DNA of 64,000 bases from Watersipora subatra (GCF_963576615.1 NC_088716.1:434001-498000), one strand, 5' to 3'. Shown: positions 37,023 through 49,640, counted from the stretch's first letter. Notes: generated by a model from the sequence alone, not told the origin. Numbers and translations: made by a program.

Positions 37023-38685
37023 ATGGACGAACGTGATTATTGGAGCTCAGCTAAGAAAATTTGTTCAGAGGATGATATCGACTGGTTCAAAAGTGAGGAA
37101 GAGGATTTCAGGTCAGAAGAATGTGGGGAAGACAATGAAAGTGAAAAAGAAGATTGACAGAGTGAATCTGATGGCGAAAATGAGAGTGAAACGACCGACA
37201 TTGAACCAGGGAGTAATTTCAGATTTCAAAGAGGAGCTGATCTAAAACCGAAAGAACTGCATTTTGATGAGAGGTTGGCAGGTGTACAAAATCGAATTAC
37301 TGAACAGATAAGTATTTTCAATTATTTACAGACTTTCATTACATCGGCCATCATGAATGTTATAGTTAACGAAACAAATAGATATGGCCTTCAAAAACAT
37401 GGCGATGCATGGGAGTCTGTCGATAGCAAAGATATTTGGCGAGTTTTTGGTTTAGTTTTGCTCATGGGTATTGTCAAGAAGCCTACTTTGTTGTCGTATC
37501 GGTCTACCAATCCGTTAATATCAACGCCAATGTTTAGTAAATTGATTTCGAGGAATAAATTTTTAATGGTATTGAACAGTTTGCATTTCACTGACAATTC
37601 GGAAAACCCTGCTGGCAATAAGTTATTCAAGCTAGGAATGGTTTTAACCATGATATCTGACCGGTTATCTTCTGTTTTGCTGCCTGGTAAATTTATATCT
37701 ATAGATGAAAGCTTGCTGGCTTGGAAAGGACGGCTCAGCTTCAGGCAGTATATTCCATCTAAAAGATCTAGATTTGGAAAAAAGCTATTTGCTCTCTGCG
37801 ATGCTGTCTCTGGCTATGTGCACAAGCCGTCTGAGTACATTGGTGATGAGCGAGAACAAGCCGAAGGAACTGGTAGAAAAATCACTCACAACATAGTGAT
37901 GAAATTAATTAATGGTTTGCTTAATTCGGGTCATTGTTTGTATATGGATAATTATTATAATTCGCCAGAGTTAGCAGCTGAACTTATTGAAAATAACACT
38001 CATGTTTGCGGAACTCTGCATGCAAACAGAAAGGGTGTTCCTAAAGATTTAAAAGTTTGCAATGGAAAAGCTATTAAAAAGGTGAAACAACAAGCTTTTC
38101 TAATGGAGAAAGTATGATTGGCTGTTGGAGAGATGAGAAATGTATTTCTGTAATTTCAACTATGGATAAAATCTTGGATGTCGTAGATATAGGCAAAGTA
38201 AACTGTAAAGGGGATAAAGTTTGCAAACCAGCTGCTATTTTGGATTACAACCAATACATGGAAGGATCTGACAAATCTGATCAAAATTTGCATTATTATA
38301 ACGCTGCGCGTAAAACCATGAAATGGTACAAACATTATTTTTTCATTTATTAGATATTTGTGTCTACAATGCAGCCATAGTTTATAGAATCCATAGCGGT
38401 TGTAAAATAACTGACTTAGAGTTTCGACAGAAATTAATTGAACAAATATTTGAATACACTGGATCTTGCCGCAAAAACACTGTTCCCCACGCTTCAACTT
38501 CTTCTGCTCATCGATTAGTGCTAAATAGTCCAGGAAAAAGTAAACAAGCGAAATATAGAATTTGTAGGCGCTGCCCAAAGAGAGCTGATGACAACACCCG
38601 TAAGCGAGGCATAACTAGATTTAAATGCCAAGAATGTGGAGTACCTTTGTGCAAACCATGTTTTGATCCTTACCATGCTAGATAA
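37023..38685 (+). pseudogene. piggyBac transposase, one stop and two frameshifts
   Basis: This encodes the transposase that would cut and paste the element at TTAA. It starts MDERDYWSSAKK with an acidic region (DIDWFKSEEEDF), like the copy at 63604. A TGA at 37155-37157 stands where that copy reads CAA. Downstream, the DDE core is recognisable: SIDESLLAWKG (first Asp), LYMDNYYNSPEL (second Asp), and GSDKSDQ with ARKTMKWYKHYFF (third). A cysteine-rich end follows (CRRC...CQECGVPLCKPCF). Frame breaks lie in the T run at 38096-38099 and the T run at about 38336-38343, each one base short. Catalytic residues are kept but the gene as read is not functional. Confidence 0.92.
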
Positions 38686-39149
38686 ATTTCCAAATTGTAT
38701 TTAAAATAATTTAGTTTATTCAAATGTTTCGTTGTGTTGCTAGCTATTGTACATACATTTGCTGAAATGTCATGATATATTGTAGTTGTTGTGCGTTGGT
38801 ATGTTATGTTGTATTTGTTGCCCACGGCCCTCTTCAGGGCCACATCTAATCAAAAAGTTCAGTTCTCATATTGTTCTGCCATCTGGCAGAAGGGTTTCTC
38901 CATCATTTGCCGTTTCTGCTCATAATAAATGTTGCTTCCTGTCTTTGCTGCTTCACCAACTGTGTGAATACAGGCTCACCACTCAATTCTTCTTGTGCAC
39001 AACCAATTAATTTTTGCTGCAGCACACATGCGTCCATGCGATCAGTTTGAAAAATTGTTACATGAATCTATAGTTTCAAGAAATGCATATCTATCTGACA
39101 GTAAAAAATAATAACTGAGTATATAGATCTGAAGTTGCAGTATTTGCAA

Positions 39150-40000
39150 GCTGCCTGGAAGAAAATATCTCAGTCTGTAGGAAAATATCTCAGCTTTCAG
39201 ATGCATATTCATTTGCAGTTTTATGTAAATTTGCATGAGAGTTATAGCAGAGTTTGAGGGGCCATGTCCGGTAACTGCAGCACTGCTTATCGCCATGGCG
39301 TCAGGAGCATTCCGTAGGCCGGCACCCGCAATGCACATGAGCACCTAACTACACTTTTGATGCGCTTGGACAACCCATTTTTTTTGCAAACTCTTGTAAA
39401 CATATGACACCATGCAGATGCTCATCATGAACCGGTTTTGGCAGAGATATTGCTTCTAAAAATGTATTTGTTATTGAAATTTCATGGTAGAGGGGTGACA
39501 ACTTCGTCAAATCGGGCTTGTGACTAAAGTGATCTCAGCCGATGTACAGGGAATATATAGCTGTTTGTTGAAAAATCTCTAAGCTTTCAAATGCATATTC
39601 ATTTACAGCTCCATGCAAATTTGCATGCGAGTTATAGCCAAGTTTAGATTACCATTGTCGCGCTTCCAGGTTGTTAGAGTCTTGCGCTGAAAATTTCGAA
39701 AGGCGTTCCTGCATTGCAACGGAGCTTGTAACTCCGCGTTCAATGCTCTTCGACAATCAGTTTTTTTTGCAAATTTTTGTGAACATATGATTCTATGCAA
39801 GTATCATTTGTACAACATTGTCAATTATTTATATCCATTAAAAAAATACATTTGAAAATGGCATACAAAAATAAAAATTTCATAGCTTCAGCAAATTGAC
39901 AATTTTGTTGGTAAGTATTTGCGAGTTATCTACGTAGAAGAAGCATCAGCTTGTAGAGAATTTTCTCAGCTTTCTTATTCATACTAATTTATGTAACTGC
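39150..40000. repeat. Internal direct repeats in the piggyBac 3' region
   Basis: CAGATGCATATTCATTTGCA near 39195 and CAAATGCATATTCATTTACA near 39587 are each followed by AAATTTGCATG and GAGTTATAGC. AAACATATGA plus CATGCA/TATGCA also recurs near 39398 and 39781. The unit is about 390 bp, with a third remnant near 39960. Confidence 0.8.
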
Positions 40001-40336
40001 CACAATTTTGTTGTAAGTTACTGCACTTTCCATGCGTTCATGTCGAAAGCTCAACTCGCGCAAGTTATTGCCTGGTACTCTTACTAGTGCTTTTTCTATC
40101 GTAACCGCGCAGTCGCTAAAGGGTTAAACAGTTGATTTGGTTTGAGGTTATTTGTCCACTAGGATGTTTCAATATTAAAATCAACAAAATTTGACTTCGT
40201 TTATAACAGTCAGAAGAAAAATACGCACCCTAAAGATCTCGCTAGTTGCTATATTTGCTATAGTTGATATTGACATTTACCTTCAAGTTGCAGGGTTATG
40301 CTTGCCTATTCTGTTTTTTCTATAGCCATCATACCC

Positions 40337-40987
40337 TCGTTTACGCTAGCTATGAGCGTTTCAGCTGCTATCAATTGAAAATAAAAAAACGCAAATACTG
40401 AAAAATACTAAACTTTCTAAAGTTATACTAGACACGCTATCACTCACATATATCATTCGCCCTTCACGATGTTAAAGATATTGTACAAATACTTATTATC
40501 TGTGTTTTATTGAAATACCTGACTGCCTCTATCAGCACACCTGACAGCTAGGGTACTAGTAATTATAATAATATATAATGATTATAGTTATAGCAAGTAT
40601 ATATGCTTATGACTAGCTTTTCTCATATTGGATAAACAAAAGAGAATCTTTAGTATAAGGCCAATATGATTTCTAATCACATTGACTTAAGATCTTAGTC
40701 TATATTCACTTACAGGTCTTATAGAATCAGTAGCTAAAGCAGATGATTATCATTTGTTTCACAATGAAATCATCTTTGATTAAAGTGAAATCGTTTTCTC
40801 TGCAACTGTTTTACCCCAATTCCTTTGAATATGCCTCTAAAAGCTGCCTTCGAATCAAGGAATTCAAACTCTCCTTTGGATCTAATTTCTTGTCAAACAT
40901 GTAGATAGTAGCAAGTGTTTGAATGTTGGGCCACCAGGCCAAAAGTTGAGAGTTTGAATCCCGTTGGAAGCAATATTTTTCCTAACC
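40337..40987 (+). repeat. 650-bp direct repeat, copy B
   Basis: This is the partner of 36095-36744 in the same orientation. It also ends in the tRNA-like head (GTTTGAATCCCGTTGGAAGC). Before the piggyBac insertion the two copies would have been about 215 bp apart. Confidence 0.85.
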
Positions 40988-41519
40988 TTCAGGTATGACC
41001 TCACATAAACAGTCAGGTTTTGACAGTCATGGTTTTGCATAACCATATTCAGTTAGGTTCATAGGACTTTGGTCCTGTTAACTGAATGCTCCAGCTATAG
41101 AATTTACTATAGCTGTGTGACTATAGAGTGAACATTCATTCAGTATCTCACATCTACGTCTAAATACAGCCTGGCATAGACAGACACACATGACTCTTAT
41201 CCTACTAATATTGATTAAATTGTGAGCCTGGAATTATATTTAAAATTAATCACCAACTCAACAACATCTTGAGTATGTATGAGTGAGAATATCTTTAGTG
41301 AAGCAATGGGTGAAAGTGTGGTAAATAAAAATGTTAAAAGATAATAAACGACAACAAATCCTAAATTGGTTACTATAATTGATTTCTATTATATTTATTT
41401 TTCTATTATTTATAGAAAATAGTACCCTAGTCATCTAGTGCGCTGTTAAAGATCGTCAGATGAGCCTATTAAAGCGCATCAAATAATTAATTGCCCAAGT
41501 AATCTGAACAAAGGATAGG
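40988..41519. other. No gene seen
   Basis: Nothing coding was recognised; AT-rich sequence. Confidence 0.4.
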
Positions 41520-41645
41520 CTTTTGATTAGCGCAGCGTTAGAGTATCAAACCAGTAATCCGATGGTCAGGAGTTCTAGTCCTGCACAAAGGGATTTTTTA
41601 TCTTAACTTCTAACCATGGATTCAGACCGATTTGAATAGCGATAA
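41520..41645 (+). repeat. tRNA-like SINE head
   Basis: TTAGCGCAGCGTTAGAGTAT resembles an A-box region and GGAGTTCTAGTCCTGC a B-box. TTTTATCTTAACTTCTAACC and TTCAGACCG form the shared central segment. Confidence 0.6.
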
Positions 41646-41839
41646 TCTTGTAGTTAGCCTTAAATGCCACTTTATTTCTCCTGCCGCCCTTACAAAAGAA
41701 AATAACATATGTGAAGGGTTGTGTTCATTGTGGTTTACAGTATATACAAGTTCTATGAAATTATTGTTTGCTGTGATAGATCGTCAAATTTGTCGACAAA
41801 CCGAAGGGAATAAGTAGCCGCAATTGGTCAGAAATCCTT

Positions 41840-42410
41840 TGAGGCCATTGGATAGGTGCAGACATTCTATGTCGGTCTATTAATGTAGATGTTTCAAGTC
41901 GATGTATCGTTCAAAGATATATTTTATCCTAACCTTGACCCCTAGAGACAAATAGAGACAGATAGCCAAAGGATTAGTACGCAACATTCTAATTATAGCT
42001 GAAAAATACTTTTATTTACTTTGTTGTAAATGTGTAAAATATTTGTTACTAGTTTTACTTCGCCGAATAGACTTAGATGTCCAGAAAAATAAACAGATAA
42101 TCGTATAGAGGCGTGAAAATGTACGTATTGTAAAATTACAGCGCTCATAAAACAAGTGAAATTTATATGAAAATGCTGCAGGTAAGATACAGCCAACAAA
42201 TTTAAAAGTTGAGTCTATTTTTCCTTTTTATAAGGCAAAGAGGGTGAGTTTGATAATATATTGGGACGATATAGGCAGTGTACACATGTTAGGCAATTTA
42301 CATGTGTTTTACCATTAGAATAGCGTAAATTCCCTATAATGTCCACAGTCGTGGAACTGATTATTTAGGTCGTAGGAGCATCTGCTGAACTGAAAAGGCT
42401 TTATTCAATT
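41840..42410 (+). repeat. Interspersed repeat R2 with SINE head, copy 2
   Basis: The head (GGATAGGTGCAGACATTCTA ... TTTTATCCTAACCTTGACCC) and the following body match 34560-35150 with divergence. Confidence 0.65.
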
Positions 42411-42818
42411 ATATAAAAAGGTTTGTTGTAATTTTTTGCTGAAAATATAATTTGTAGCCTTTAGTGGATCTGTAGTAAAGTCAGTCAAATCAAATCTTAA
42501 TGTTGCATCTGAATCAAGTAACTAATTAATTCCACTTACAAGAGTCACTAGGAGTGTGAGAAAATATGTCCTCTTAATACAACTACTCCCACTTCTATTT
42601 ATAACTCAGACCTGTTGACACATGTCGGCTTCCATTAATGACTGGAGGGTGCCTGGCATTCTTTCTGTTATTGGGTAATGAGGGAAGAGCTTGTGTTAAG
42701 CTAAGTTATGAGCATCGGAGGAAATGATAACAGATTCATGTAAGTTGAATTGTTATTTCCTGCCTGTGCATCTACACCTACCCAATGACTATTTGATTGT
42801 CATAATAGTTGTTTTTGT
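42411..42818. other. No gene seen
   Basis: Flanking sequence left of the Harbinger element with no recognised feature. Confidence 0.4.
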
Positions 42819-43116
42819 TAATGGTGCGTTTACACTGGCCGACACCGACTCCAATACCCCCGACTCAGACAGGTACCTCCGACATTTCACGCATGGGTAC
42901 CGACACCGACTCCCCCTTTACACAGCAACGATCGAACTATTTTTGTCGGTAGCAACAGCCAATCACAGCGCTTCGCCGTTCTGACCTTCACCCGACCTCT
43001 CGAAGACGAGTACGAATAAAAATCAACGCGCTTGATGTGAAAAATTATACACCAGTACTAGACTACTACTGCTGCTCCTACTACTACTACCGCTAGAAGC
43101 AACTACTGTATGCCGT

Positions 43117-45348
43117 ATGGAGTCTTCCGATGACGATGAAATTTTGTTGATGGCAGGCTCGGCTGCAGCAGCTCTGACAGTCTGTATGATGGAGGAGGAA
43201 GAACAGGTTTGTTTGATATATTTATTTTGTTGTTGTTTGTTGGTAGTAGTAGTACTAGTTATTAGTTACTGTTTTGTGTGTGTACGCAAGTAGCTTTTTA
43301 GTGTACGTTTGCGTGTCACGACTGCTATCAACATACGTGCCAGTCTAGTCTACTACTATTTATTTAAATAATATTATTACACTCACTACTATAATATAAC
43401 TGCTAATGGAAAAGGCGATCCTCCTACTATATATGCAAGAACGTCTGTTTATCACAACAGCTTTTTACCAAAGACTGTTCGTGAATTTAAAAACTGTATA
43501 TCACATCAACAATAAACAATTATTTGCTAATATGGCAATAAATAACAATATTATCTAGTGTTAACAACTGCTCAACATATGAGGCGTGCCGCTTGCCGCA
43601 ACCGGCTCTAGTACGTTCTATGAAGAAGATGTAAGATGTAATGGTTTTCAATAGCTTCACTGAGGTCAATTTTCGGTGATGGCTGGTACCAAAGTTGTTG
43701 GTCAGAGTGTGAGTATGTTTAATGATGATATTATTCCGCCATTTAGTGGTCTCAATCTTCTCATGTGTTTTATGCAGAACCATTCAGATAGGCGGAAGAA
43801 CCGTACATGGACAGGCCCCATCACCAGCTCAAGGCAAAATAATGGTGCTTATTATGCCACTGTGCCTCTACTGATACATGATGATGACGATAACGATGAT
43901 GATGACAGTGGACTTCCATCAAATCGTGTTGGAACATTTAGAAATTATTTCCGAATGACACGGAAGCAATTTGATATGATATTAAAGAAGGTAGAACCCC
44001 TTATAGCCAAGGAGAACACTGCACTCCGAGTCAGCATAAGTGCTGAACAAAGACTGATGGTGACACTGAGGTATTTAGCGACTGGGACAAGTATGACACA
44101 ACTCCATTATGATTGGTGTATATCTGTCGCCTCCCTGTCTGCAATCATACCTGAAACATGCCACGCCATTTACACATCTTTGTGCGCTGATTATCTCAGG
44201 ACACCTACCACAGAGCAAGAATGGATTGAGATTTCCAGGCAACTAGAGGACAATTGGAACTTTCCTAATGCACTGGGTGGGTTCTGTGAAAATTCCAAAT
44301 TATTCAAGCCATGCGCACACATACACACATACAAACTGTGTCCTTTTGTTGCAGGCGCTCTTGATGGGAAGCATATCGTCATGACGAAGCCTTGGCATGC
44401 AGGGTCTGAATATCACAATTATAAAACACAGGAGTCAATAATACTCATGGCTATGTGTGATGCCAATTATTCGTGAGTGTAACTAACAATAAAACTAACT
44501 ACTGCGTGTGTGCAATCTTTTGATACTTTTTCAAGCATGACAATCATGGTTGGACCACCCATCCATCTTGAACTCACCAGAACCAAACATTGCATGTTGA
44601 TAGTTTAATACTTCAAGAGTATGGTGAGCAATATTTCAAGTGGTTAAATTTATGCTTTCAGATTCACTTATGTTGATGTTGGAGCACAAGGTAGAGCTTC
44701 AGATGGTGGTGTATTTGGGAGATCCACCTTGCAGCTGGGAATTGAAGGCAACACCCTAAACTTTCCCGCTGATCGATGTCCCCCCAATTCCAATCAGGCA
44801 CTACCACATGTCATCTTGGCGGATGAGGCATTCCAGCTACAAACCAATCTTATGCGACCTTATCCAAAACGCACTTTGAATCATGAGCGAAGGGTGTGTG
44901 TATGAATAGTCTTGTGATATATAATCACAATATATCTATTTGTAATATAATTATATATTTATTATATAATTAAATATATCTATTACAGATATTCAACTAC
45001 AGACTCTCAAGACTGAGAAGATTGATCGAAAATTCTTTCGGTATTCTTTCAAATACTTGGCGAATTTTACTGCGCAGGATTGATCTGGAGCCAGAAAAGA
45101 CAAAAACTTTAGTTTTGGCTTGTTGCATCTTGCACAACATCCTGAGGAAATCGAGAACACCACCACGAGGTGCACCACCTCAGACTCAAAATGATGAGAC
45201 TCAAGATTATGGGGAACAGCTGCCAGGACTTGCCCCTATTGCTCTAAGGCCGACTGCAGCAGCAAGCCGAGTCCGTGATGAATATTGTCATTATTTTAAC
45301 ACTATAGGAGCTGTCTCTTGGCAGGAACGAATGGTGCCACAGCTTTAG
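43117..45348 (+). CDS. PIF/Harbinger DDE transposase, four exons, intact
   Basis: Exons are 43117-43206, 43778-44472, 44662-44893 and 44989-45348; joined they give 458 residues with no stop. The N-terminus is MESSDDDEILLMAG, acidic as is usual for the family. The nuclease core (DDE_Tnp_4 type) shows GALDGKHI (first Asp), FTYVDVGAQGRASD (second Asp) and ENSFGILSNTWR (Glu), with the LRRLIENSFG context typical of Harbinger. A frame in exon 2 is open back to an ATG at 43679, but the 43117 exon with its acidic start and clean phase-0 junction is a better beginning. In known systems this enzyme needs the Myb/MADF partner encoded next to it. The two stop codons are 134 bp apart. Confidence 0.94.
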
Positions 45349-45482
45349 GATTATGATATATTTGGCTTATATAGTACATGTAGTATAATGTTATAATAAT
45401 ATACACATAATAATAGTTATCATGTGTTCAAGGAACATGTTCATGTTTATTTTAATATCCACTAAGACATATATACACATAT

Positions 45483-47503
45483 TCAGATTTCTTGATTTTG
45501 GGGTGATGGGGCTGGGCCATGATTGAATGGGGGTGATTGGATTTGGGTTGTTTGTGCTGGGCCAGGATTGAATAGGGGTGATTGGATTTGGGTTGTTTGT
45601 GCTGGGCCAGGATTGAATAGGGGTGATTGGATTTGAGCTGCAGGTGATTGGGCTGGGTCGTGATTGAATGGGAGTGATTTGGTTTGAGTTGCATGTGATG
45701 GGGCTGGGCCAGGATTGAATGGGGGTGATTGGATTTGGGTTGTTTGTGCTGGGGCAGGATTGAATAGGGGTGATTGGATTTGAGCTGCAGGTGATTGGGC
45801 TGGGTCGTGATTGAATGGGAGTGATTTGGTTTGAGTAGCATGTGATGGGGCTGGGCCAGGATTGAATGGGGGTGATTGGATTTGGGTTGTTTGTGCTGGG
45901 CCAGGATTGAATAGGGGTGATTGGATTTGAGTTACATATGATTGGGCTGGGCCATGATTGAATTGGGATGATTGGGTTTGAGGTACATGTGATTGGGCTG
46001 AACCATAATTGAACTGGGTTGGAACAGGATTGTACTGGGATTGGTGCTGGGTGTAGGGTGATCGTTGAATATCTGCCATATTGAAAGCGATGTTGTGAAG
46101 GAGCTGTTGGATTTGTACCATGGCAGTTGACCTCTGAAATGGTGTTGGTAGTAAGTTGATCTGAGTCGCAACATTTGCTCCGAAATGTGAATAGTCATTA
46201 GTGGCCTTCTTCTTCTTTTCCTCCACCATCTCTCGGAATGTGGAGGTCATTTGTTCAGCAACAGCAGCGGTAGCAGAAGTAGGCTTGGATCTTTTCCGAC
46301 CACTTCGTCCAGCTATAGTGGAAGCTGCAACAGATCCCACTGAGGTAGATGGTGGTGCTGAGGTACTTGCTGTACTAAGCATATCATCATTATCATCAGA
46401 GTCCTAAAAGGAAAAGACATTGATTTAGCAAAGCATGGATTCATTATCAGCGATTAATCACGCAAGAACCTTGACACACTGAAAGCTGAGCACATATATA
46501 TTAATATTACAGGAACATACTAGACTTACCGGCAGGTTATCCTCCACTACAGGCTCTGGCTGTGGTGCAATGGAAGATACTGTTTCCTGTATATCTACAG
46601 TGCTACTCAAAAATAAGAGGCGCTCATAGTATGGCCACGAAGGCGTATATACTTGAGCTGCTCCCGCGCCAGAGCGGCTGCTCTGCTGCACCATTTTGTA
46701 CTTCTTTACAAAATATGTCCTGATATTGGCATATTTTGCTTTCATTAGTTGTACTGTAAAATAAACAGAATGTAATATATAGTGACAGTGATAACAGTTG
46801 GTGAGTAGCCATGTAAAGCCTGACAGAACACATGGTGATATTGTTGCTATGTCCATGCCACATCTACACAACTTCATTATGAGGAAAGTGAATAAACAAA
46901 TTTTATTAAATGCATAATCATTCAAGGAATGAATAAAATACCGAGCAATGAATGAATGAGGCAATGAAAGAATGATGAAAATCCGAACAAAGAACTGTAC
47001 GTACAGTTCTTTCGTAATTATTAATTAATAATGAAGCAGATTGAATGGTGAATGTATATTAGTGGTAGTAGTGTGGTGGACACCGGGCCAATACTTTACA
47101 CTTCTTGTAATTATATGCTTGCATATATTTTGTCTGTAAATATTTTATCACACGCAATTTTTTTCTGTTTGAAATAATCTAGATCGTGCCAAGTGAAGAC
47201 TGGCGAATTCCTTTACAGTAGTTCTATTAGTAGAAATAGTAGTAGTATTAGTAGTAGTCGTACAACAGGCTAATCACTTTTAATCAATTTAAATAAAAGT
47301 TACAGCAACTTACCAGTTGAATTCATTGATTGGGCCAGCGAAACGTAGGATTCTTGAGCCTTCGTGTGGGCTTCTGGAAGCCGGTGGTTCCAAATAAACC
47401 GTCTCGATTCTAGTTGCTCAATAAACAAGTCTGTATCTATTTGTTTTATTAACGAACTCACTTGATTTTTTGGAACTCTCGCGTTCACATCGTTACAATC
47501 CAT
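45483..47503 (-). CDS. Harbinger MADF/Myb-like accessory protein, three exons
   Basis: Exons in coding order are 47503-47314, 46753-46530 and 46403-45483, giving 444 residues without a stop. The first two exons form a MADF/Myb-SANT-like DNA-binding domain (DTDLFIEQLESRRFIW, then KYANIRTYFVKKYK and WPYYERLLFL). Exon 3 begins with an acidic patch (DSDDNDDML), a basic segment (GRSGRKRSKP) and a predicted helical region. It ends in a long Pro/Gln/Asn repeat of the type NPGPAQTTQIQSPPF. By family precedent the partner binds element ends and helps the transposase enter the nucleus. The repeat tail is unusual and has the composition of a disordered region. Confidence 0.9.
45495..46030 (-). repeat. 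Coding minisatellite in MADF exon 3
   Basis: About eleven units of 45-51 bp (for example GGGCTGGGCCAGGATTGAAT plus GGGGTGATTGGATTTG) are all multiples of three, so the frame is kept. Other minus-strand frames stay open across much of the array as a side effect. Confidence 0.9.
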
Positions 47504-47781
47504 GCTGGTTAACTATCATAAAGAGCGCTAATAAACCTAGCCCTAGGCCTCTCATTAAAGCCTAGGCTCATTTAATCAGAGGCTCCTAGCTTCTGATTGG
47601 CTGATGAGCGACCGATTTGTCGGTGCAACCGGGCACTGCTGGGTTTCACCGACACCGACTTTCAGATCGGTGCCGACACCGATCTTTCTGTTCACACCTA
47701 CCGACACCGACACCGACTCATCAAATTTGTCTGAGCACGACAAAATCGGTTACAAAATCGGCCAGTGTAAACGCACCATAA

Positions 47782-47996
47782 GACTTAACAGCTATGGCAC
47801 CATGACATGGTTAGGAGGCTATATGCATTGTCTACAGATTATAATTAACTCTCAGTGTATTAAGTGAGTAACGATTTTAACTATGAGCTGAGACACTGTG
47901 AGTACCACAAGCTGAGTAGTGTGGTTCACCACAATGTTGGCATATGGCCAAGAGTCACATTGTATGGCTTTAGTAGGCTTCATGCAAAGTGTTTGA
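47782..47996. other. No gene seen
   Basis: Short spacer between the Harbinger element and the next MITE. Confidence 0.4.
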
Positions 47997-47999
47997 TTA

Positions 48000-48673
48000 C
48001 ACTATGTTTCCATGGTGCGCAGTACTGCGAAGCAGCCCCCTCCTAAGTCGAGGGGATTGTATGTTTCCATGCTGCGCAGTGGTTTTCAGAACTACAACAA
48101 ATTAGCCAGAGAAGAGAAATTGTATAAATCAAATCGCCTGATGGAGAAATAGAATCGATCACGGATACCGAACGTCATAAACGGTCTTTTTTATGATTCT
48201 GTCGTCATTATACTTTTATTTACAATACACATTCACAATGTTTTACAAACCTTAACACACTTTTTTACAAAGTAATATATTTTAATAAGTATGTTTAAGT
48301 AATATATTATTTAAACGTTAATTTAGGACTTGCCACCTATTTTTCGAAAAGTGTTGGCATCGATAACAAAGTCCAGGAAAGTAATCACCTCATCATCCTC
48401 GTGAATGCAGACCATAATTAAATTTAGGTGAAAGAAGATCGGAAGAATAAAAAAACAAGATTAGCAGGACAACCTACTAGTTTATGGCCCTCGAAGAATC
48501 CGTATCCACGGCATGAAAGCTATGCGCAGCCACTGCGCAGTCGCTGTTTCTTTGCTGCGAATTTGCACTGTCTTCGCACTGATCAGAGCGCAGTGATTTC
48601 AGTGCGAAGACGCCGTTTCCATGATTCGGAGACAGCGCAACTCCGAAGCACTGCGCATCATGGAAACATAGTG
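48000..48673. mobile_element. Harbinger-like MITE, 674 bp
   Basis: The left end CACTATGTTTCCATGGTGCG and right end ...CGCATCATGGAAACATAGTG are inverted repeats, and TTA flanks both ends (47997-47999, 48674-48676). An extra internal copy of the terminal motif lies at about 48060-48083. The right subterminal half is rich in GCGCAGT and GCGAAGAC motifs. It has no transposase, so it must depend on an enzyme supplied in trans. Its ends differ from those of 42822-47778, so that element is not its source. Confidence 0.82.
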
Positions 48674-48849
48674 TTAGTGAGTTGATTTATTAGGCAATCA
48701 TATCTGTACTTAAATAGAAGGAGCCAATCATATCTGTACTTAAACAGAAGGAAGTAGTTGAAGAAGTAGTTGTACCAAATTGTAGTTGATTCTATCAGAA
48801 AGTTTTAATATTATTCTATCATTTGATGTTTTGGATGTTTGATGTGACC

Positions 48850-49640
48850 TGACTGCTCAGATGTTTCAAGGTTAAAATCGACAAAAATTTATGGCTGTTC
48901 AAAATCTTCAAAAACTATTTTTTATCACAATTTCTTCATAGCAATAACCGGCCAGGTCAGACATCTTACAGTTACAGAGTTTTTACTCATTGTACATCAA
49001 TAGACTTTAAGTAAATTTTATTGAACAATAGTACTACAGAGAGTGATTATTTTATTGTTTGCTGCAATAATATTGATAACTCCTTTGACTTGGACATGCT
49101 TATAGTAGTAGGGGGATGGCTGAAAATGTGTCTGAGTTCATTCTGCAACACACTTGGGCTTTTTTATGGCTTCATCCGGTGTTAAATGTTATGCTGAATA
49201 ATTTGGTATAAAAATGTGTTTTTTTACAAACGGTCGGTGTGGCTCCAATTTTATGACAGTTTATATGTGCCTTTGTCAAATATAAGGTCTTACCTCTGCA
49301 GTTATGTTCTGTGAAAGAAATTATTTATGTAACAAAAGAGAAGTCTTTGCTGCAACAAATTCAGTATATGTCTCAAGCCAGGATCTGAAACCAGGATAAA
49401 AAATTGCCTTGCACAGTACTTGAACCCATGACATTTAGCATGGTAGGCAGACACTGTAATACCTGCACCAATAAATTTGCCCAGTCTGTTCTTTATCATA
49501 CAACTTGATGATCCCTCACTACACTCTAGATTGTCAGGCTACTAGTAGATATTTATATTTCTTTGGGTGTTTAAGTTGAGGCTTTCGTGCATTTTGTTAT
49601 TGCAAATCATCTTAAAAAGCACATTTTTAATTCTAAACTA
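48850..49640 (+). repeat. Interspersed repeat R1, forward copy
   Basis: Matches 690-1480 inverted, and the 49200-49640 part also matches 52840-53280. It includes a minus-strand SINE head at 49361-49484. Confidence 0.75.

Larger units (their letters stand above)
36749..40123 (+). mobile_element. piggyBac-superfamily element, 3.4 kb, decayed
   Basis: TTAA stands on both sides (36745-36748 and 40124-40127), the hallmark target of piggyBac. The termini CCCTTTGCG and CGCTAAAGGG are inverted repeats. The interior carries a broken transposase gene at 37023-38685. The 1.4 kb after it contains repeated segments. Superfamily assignment rests on the target site plus the DDE_Tnp_1_7-type protein. Confidence 0.92.
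42822..47778 (+). mobile_element. Autonomous PIF/Harbinger element, 4.96 kb
   Basis: The first bases TGGTGCGTTTACACTGGCC are matched exactly in reverse complement by the last bases ending at 47778. TAA is duplicated on both sides (42819-42821 and 47779-47781), the TWA target of this superfamily. Two convergent genes lie inside: a DDE transposase (+) and a MADF/Myb-like protein (-), the standard PIF/Harbinger gene pair. CCGACACCGACT-like motifs repeat inside both ends (about 42840, 42899, 47648, 47671, 47700) and are likely binding sites. Perfect termini and intact frames suggest recent activity. Confidence 0.96.

Noticed and set aside
43676..43777. Upstream extension of the Harbinger transposase exon 2 to an ATG at 43679
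   Set aside because: A clean acceptor at 43776-43777 joins in phase to the acidic exon 43117-43206, which fits the family start better.
45452..45841. 129-codon frame with PNH repeats on minus
   Set aside because: Alternative frame of the MADF exon 3 minisatellite, which is open in more than one frame because units are multiples of three.
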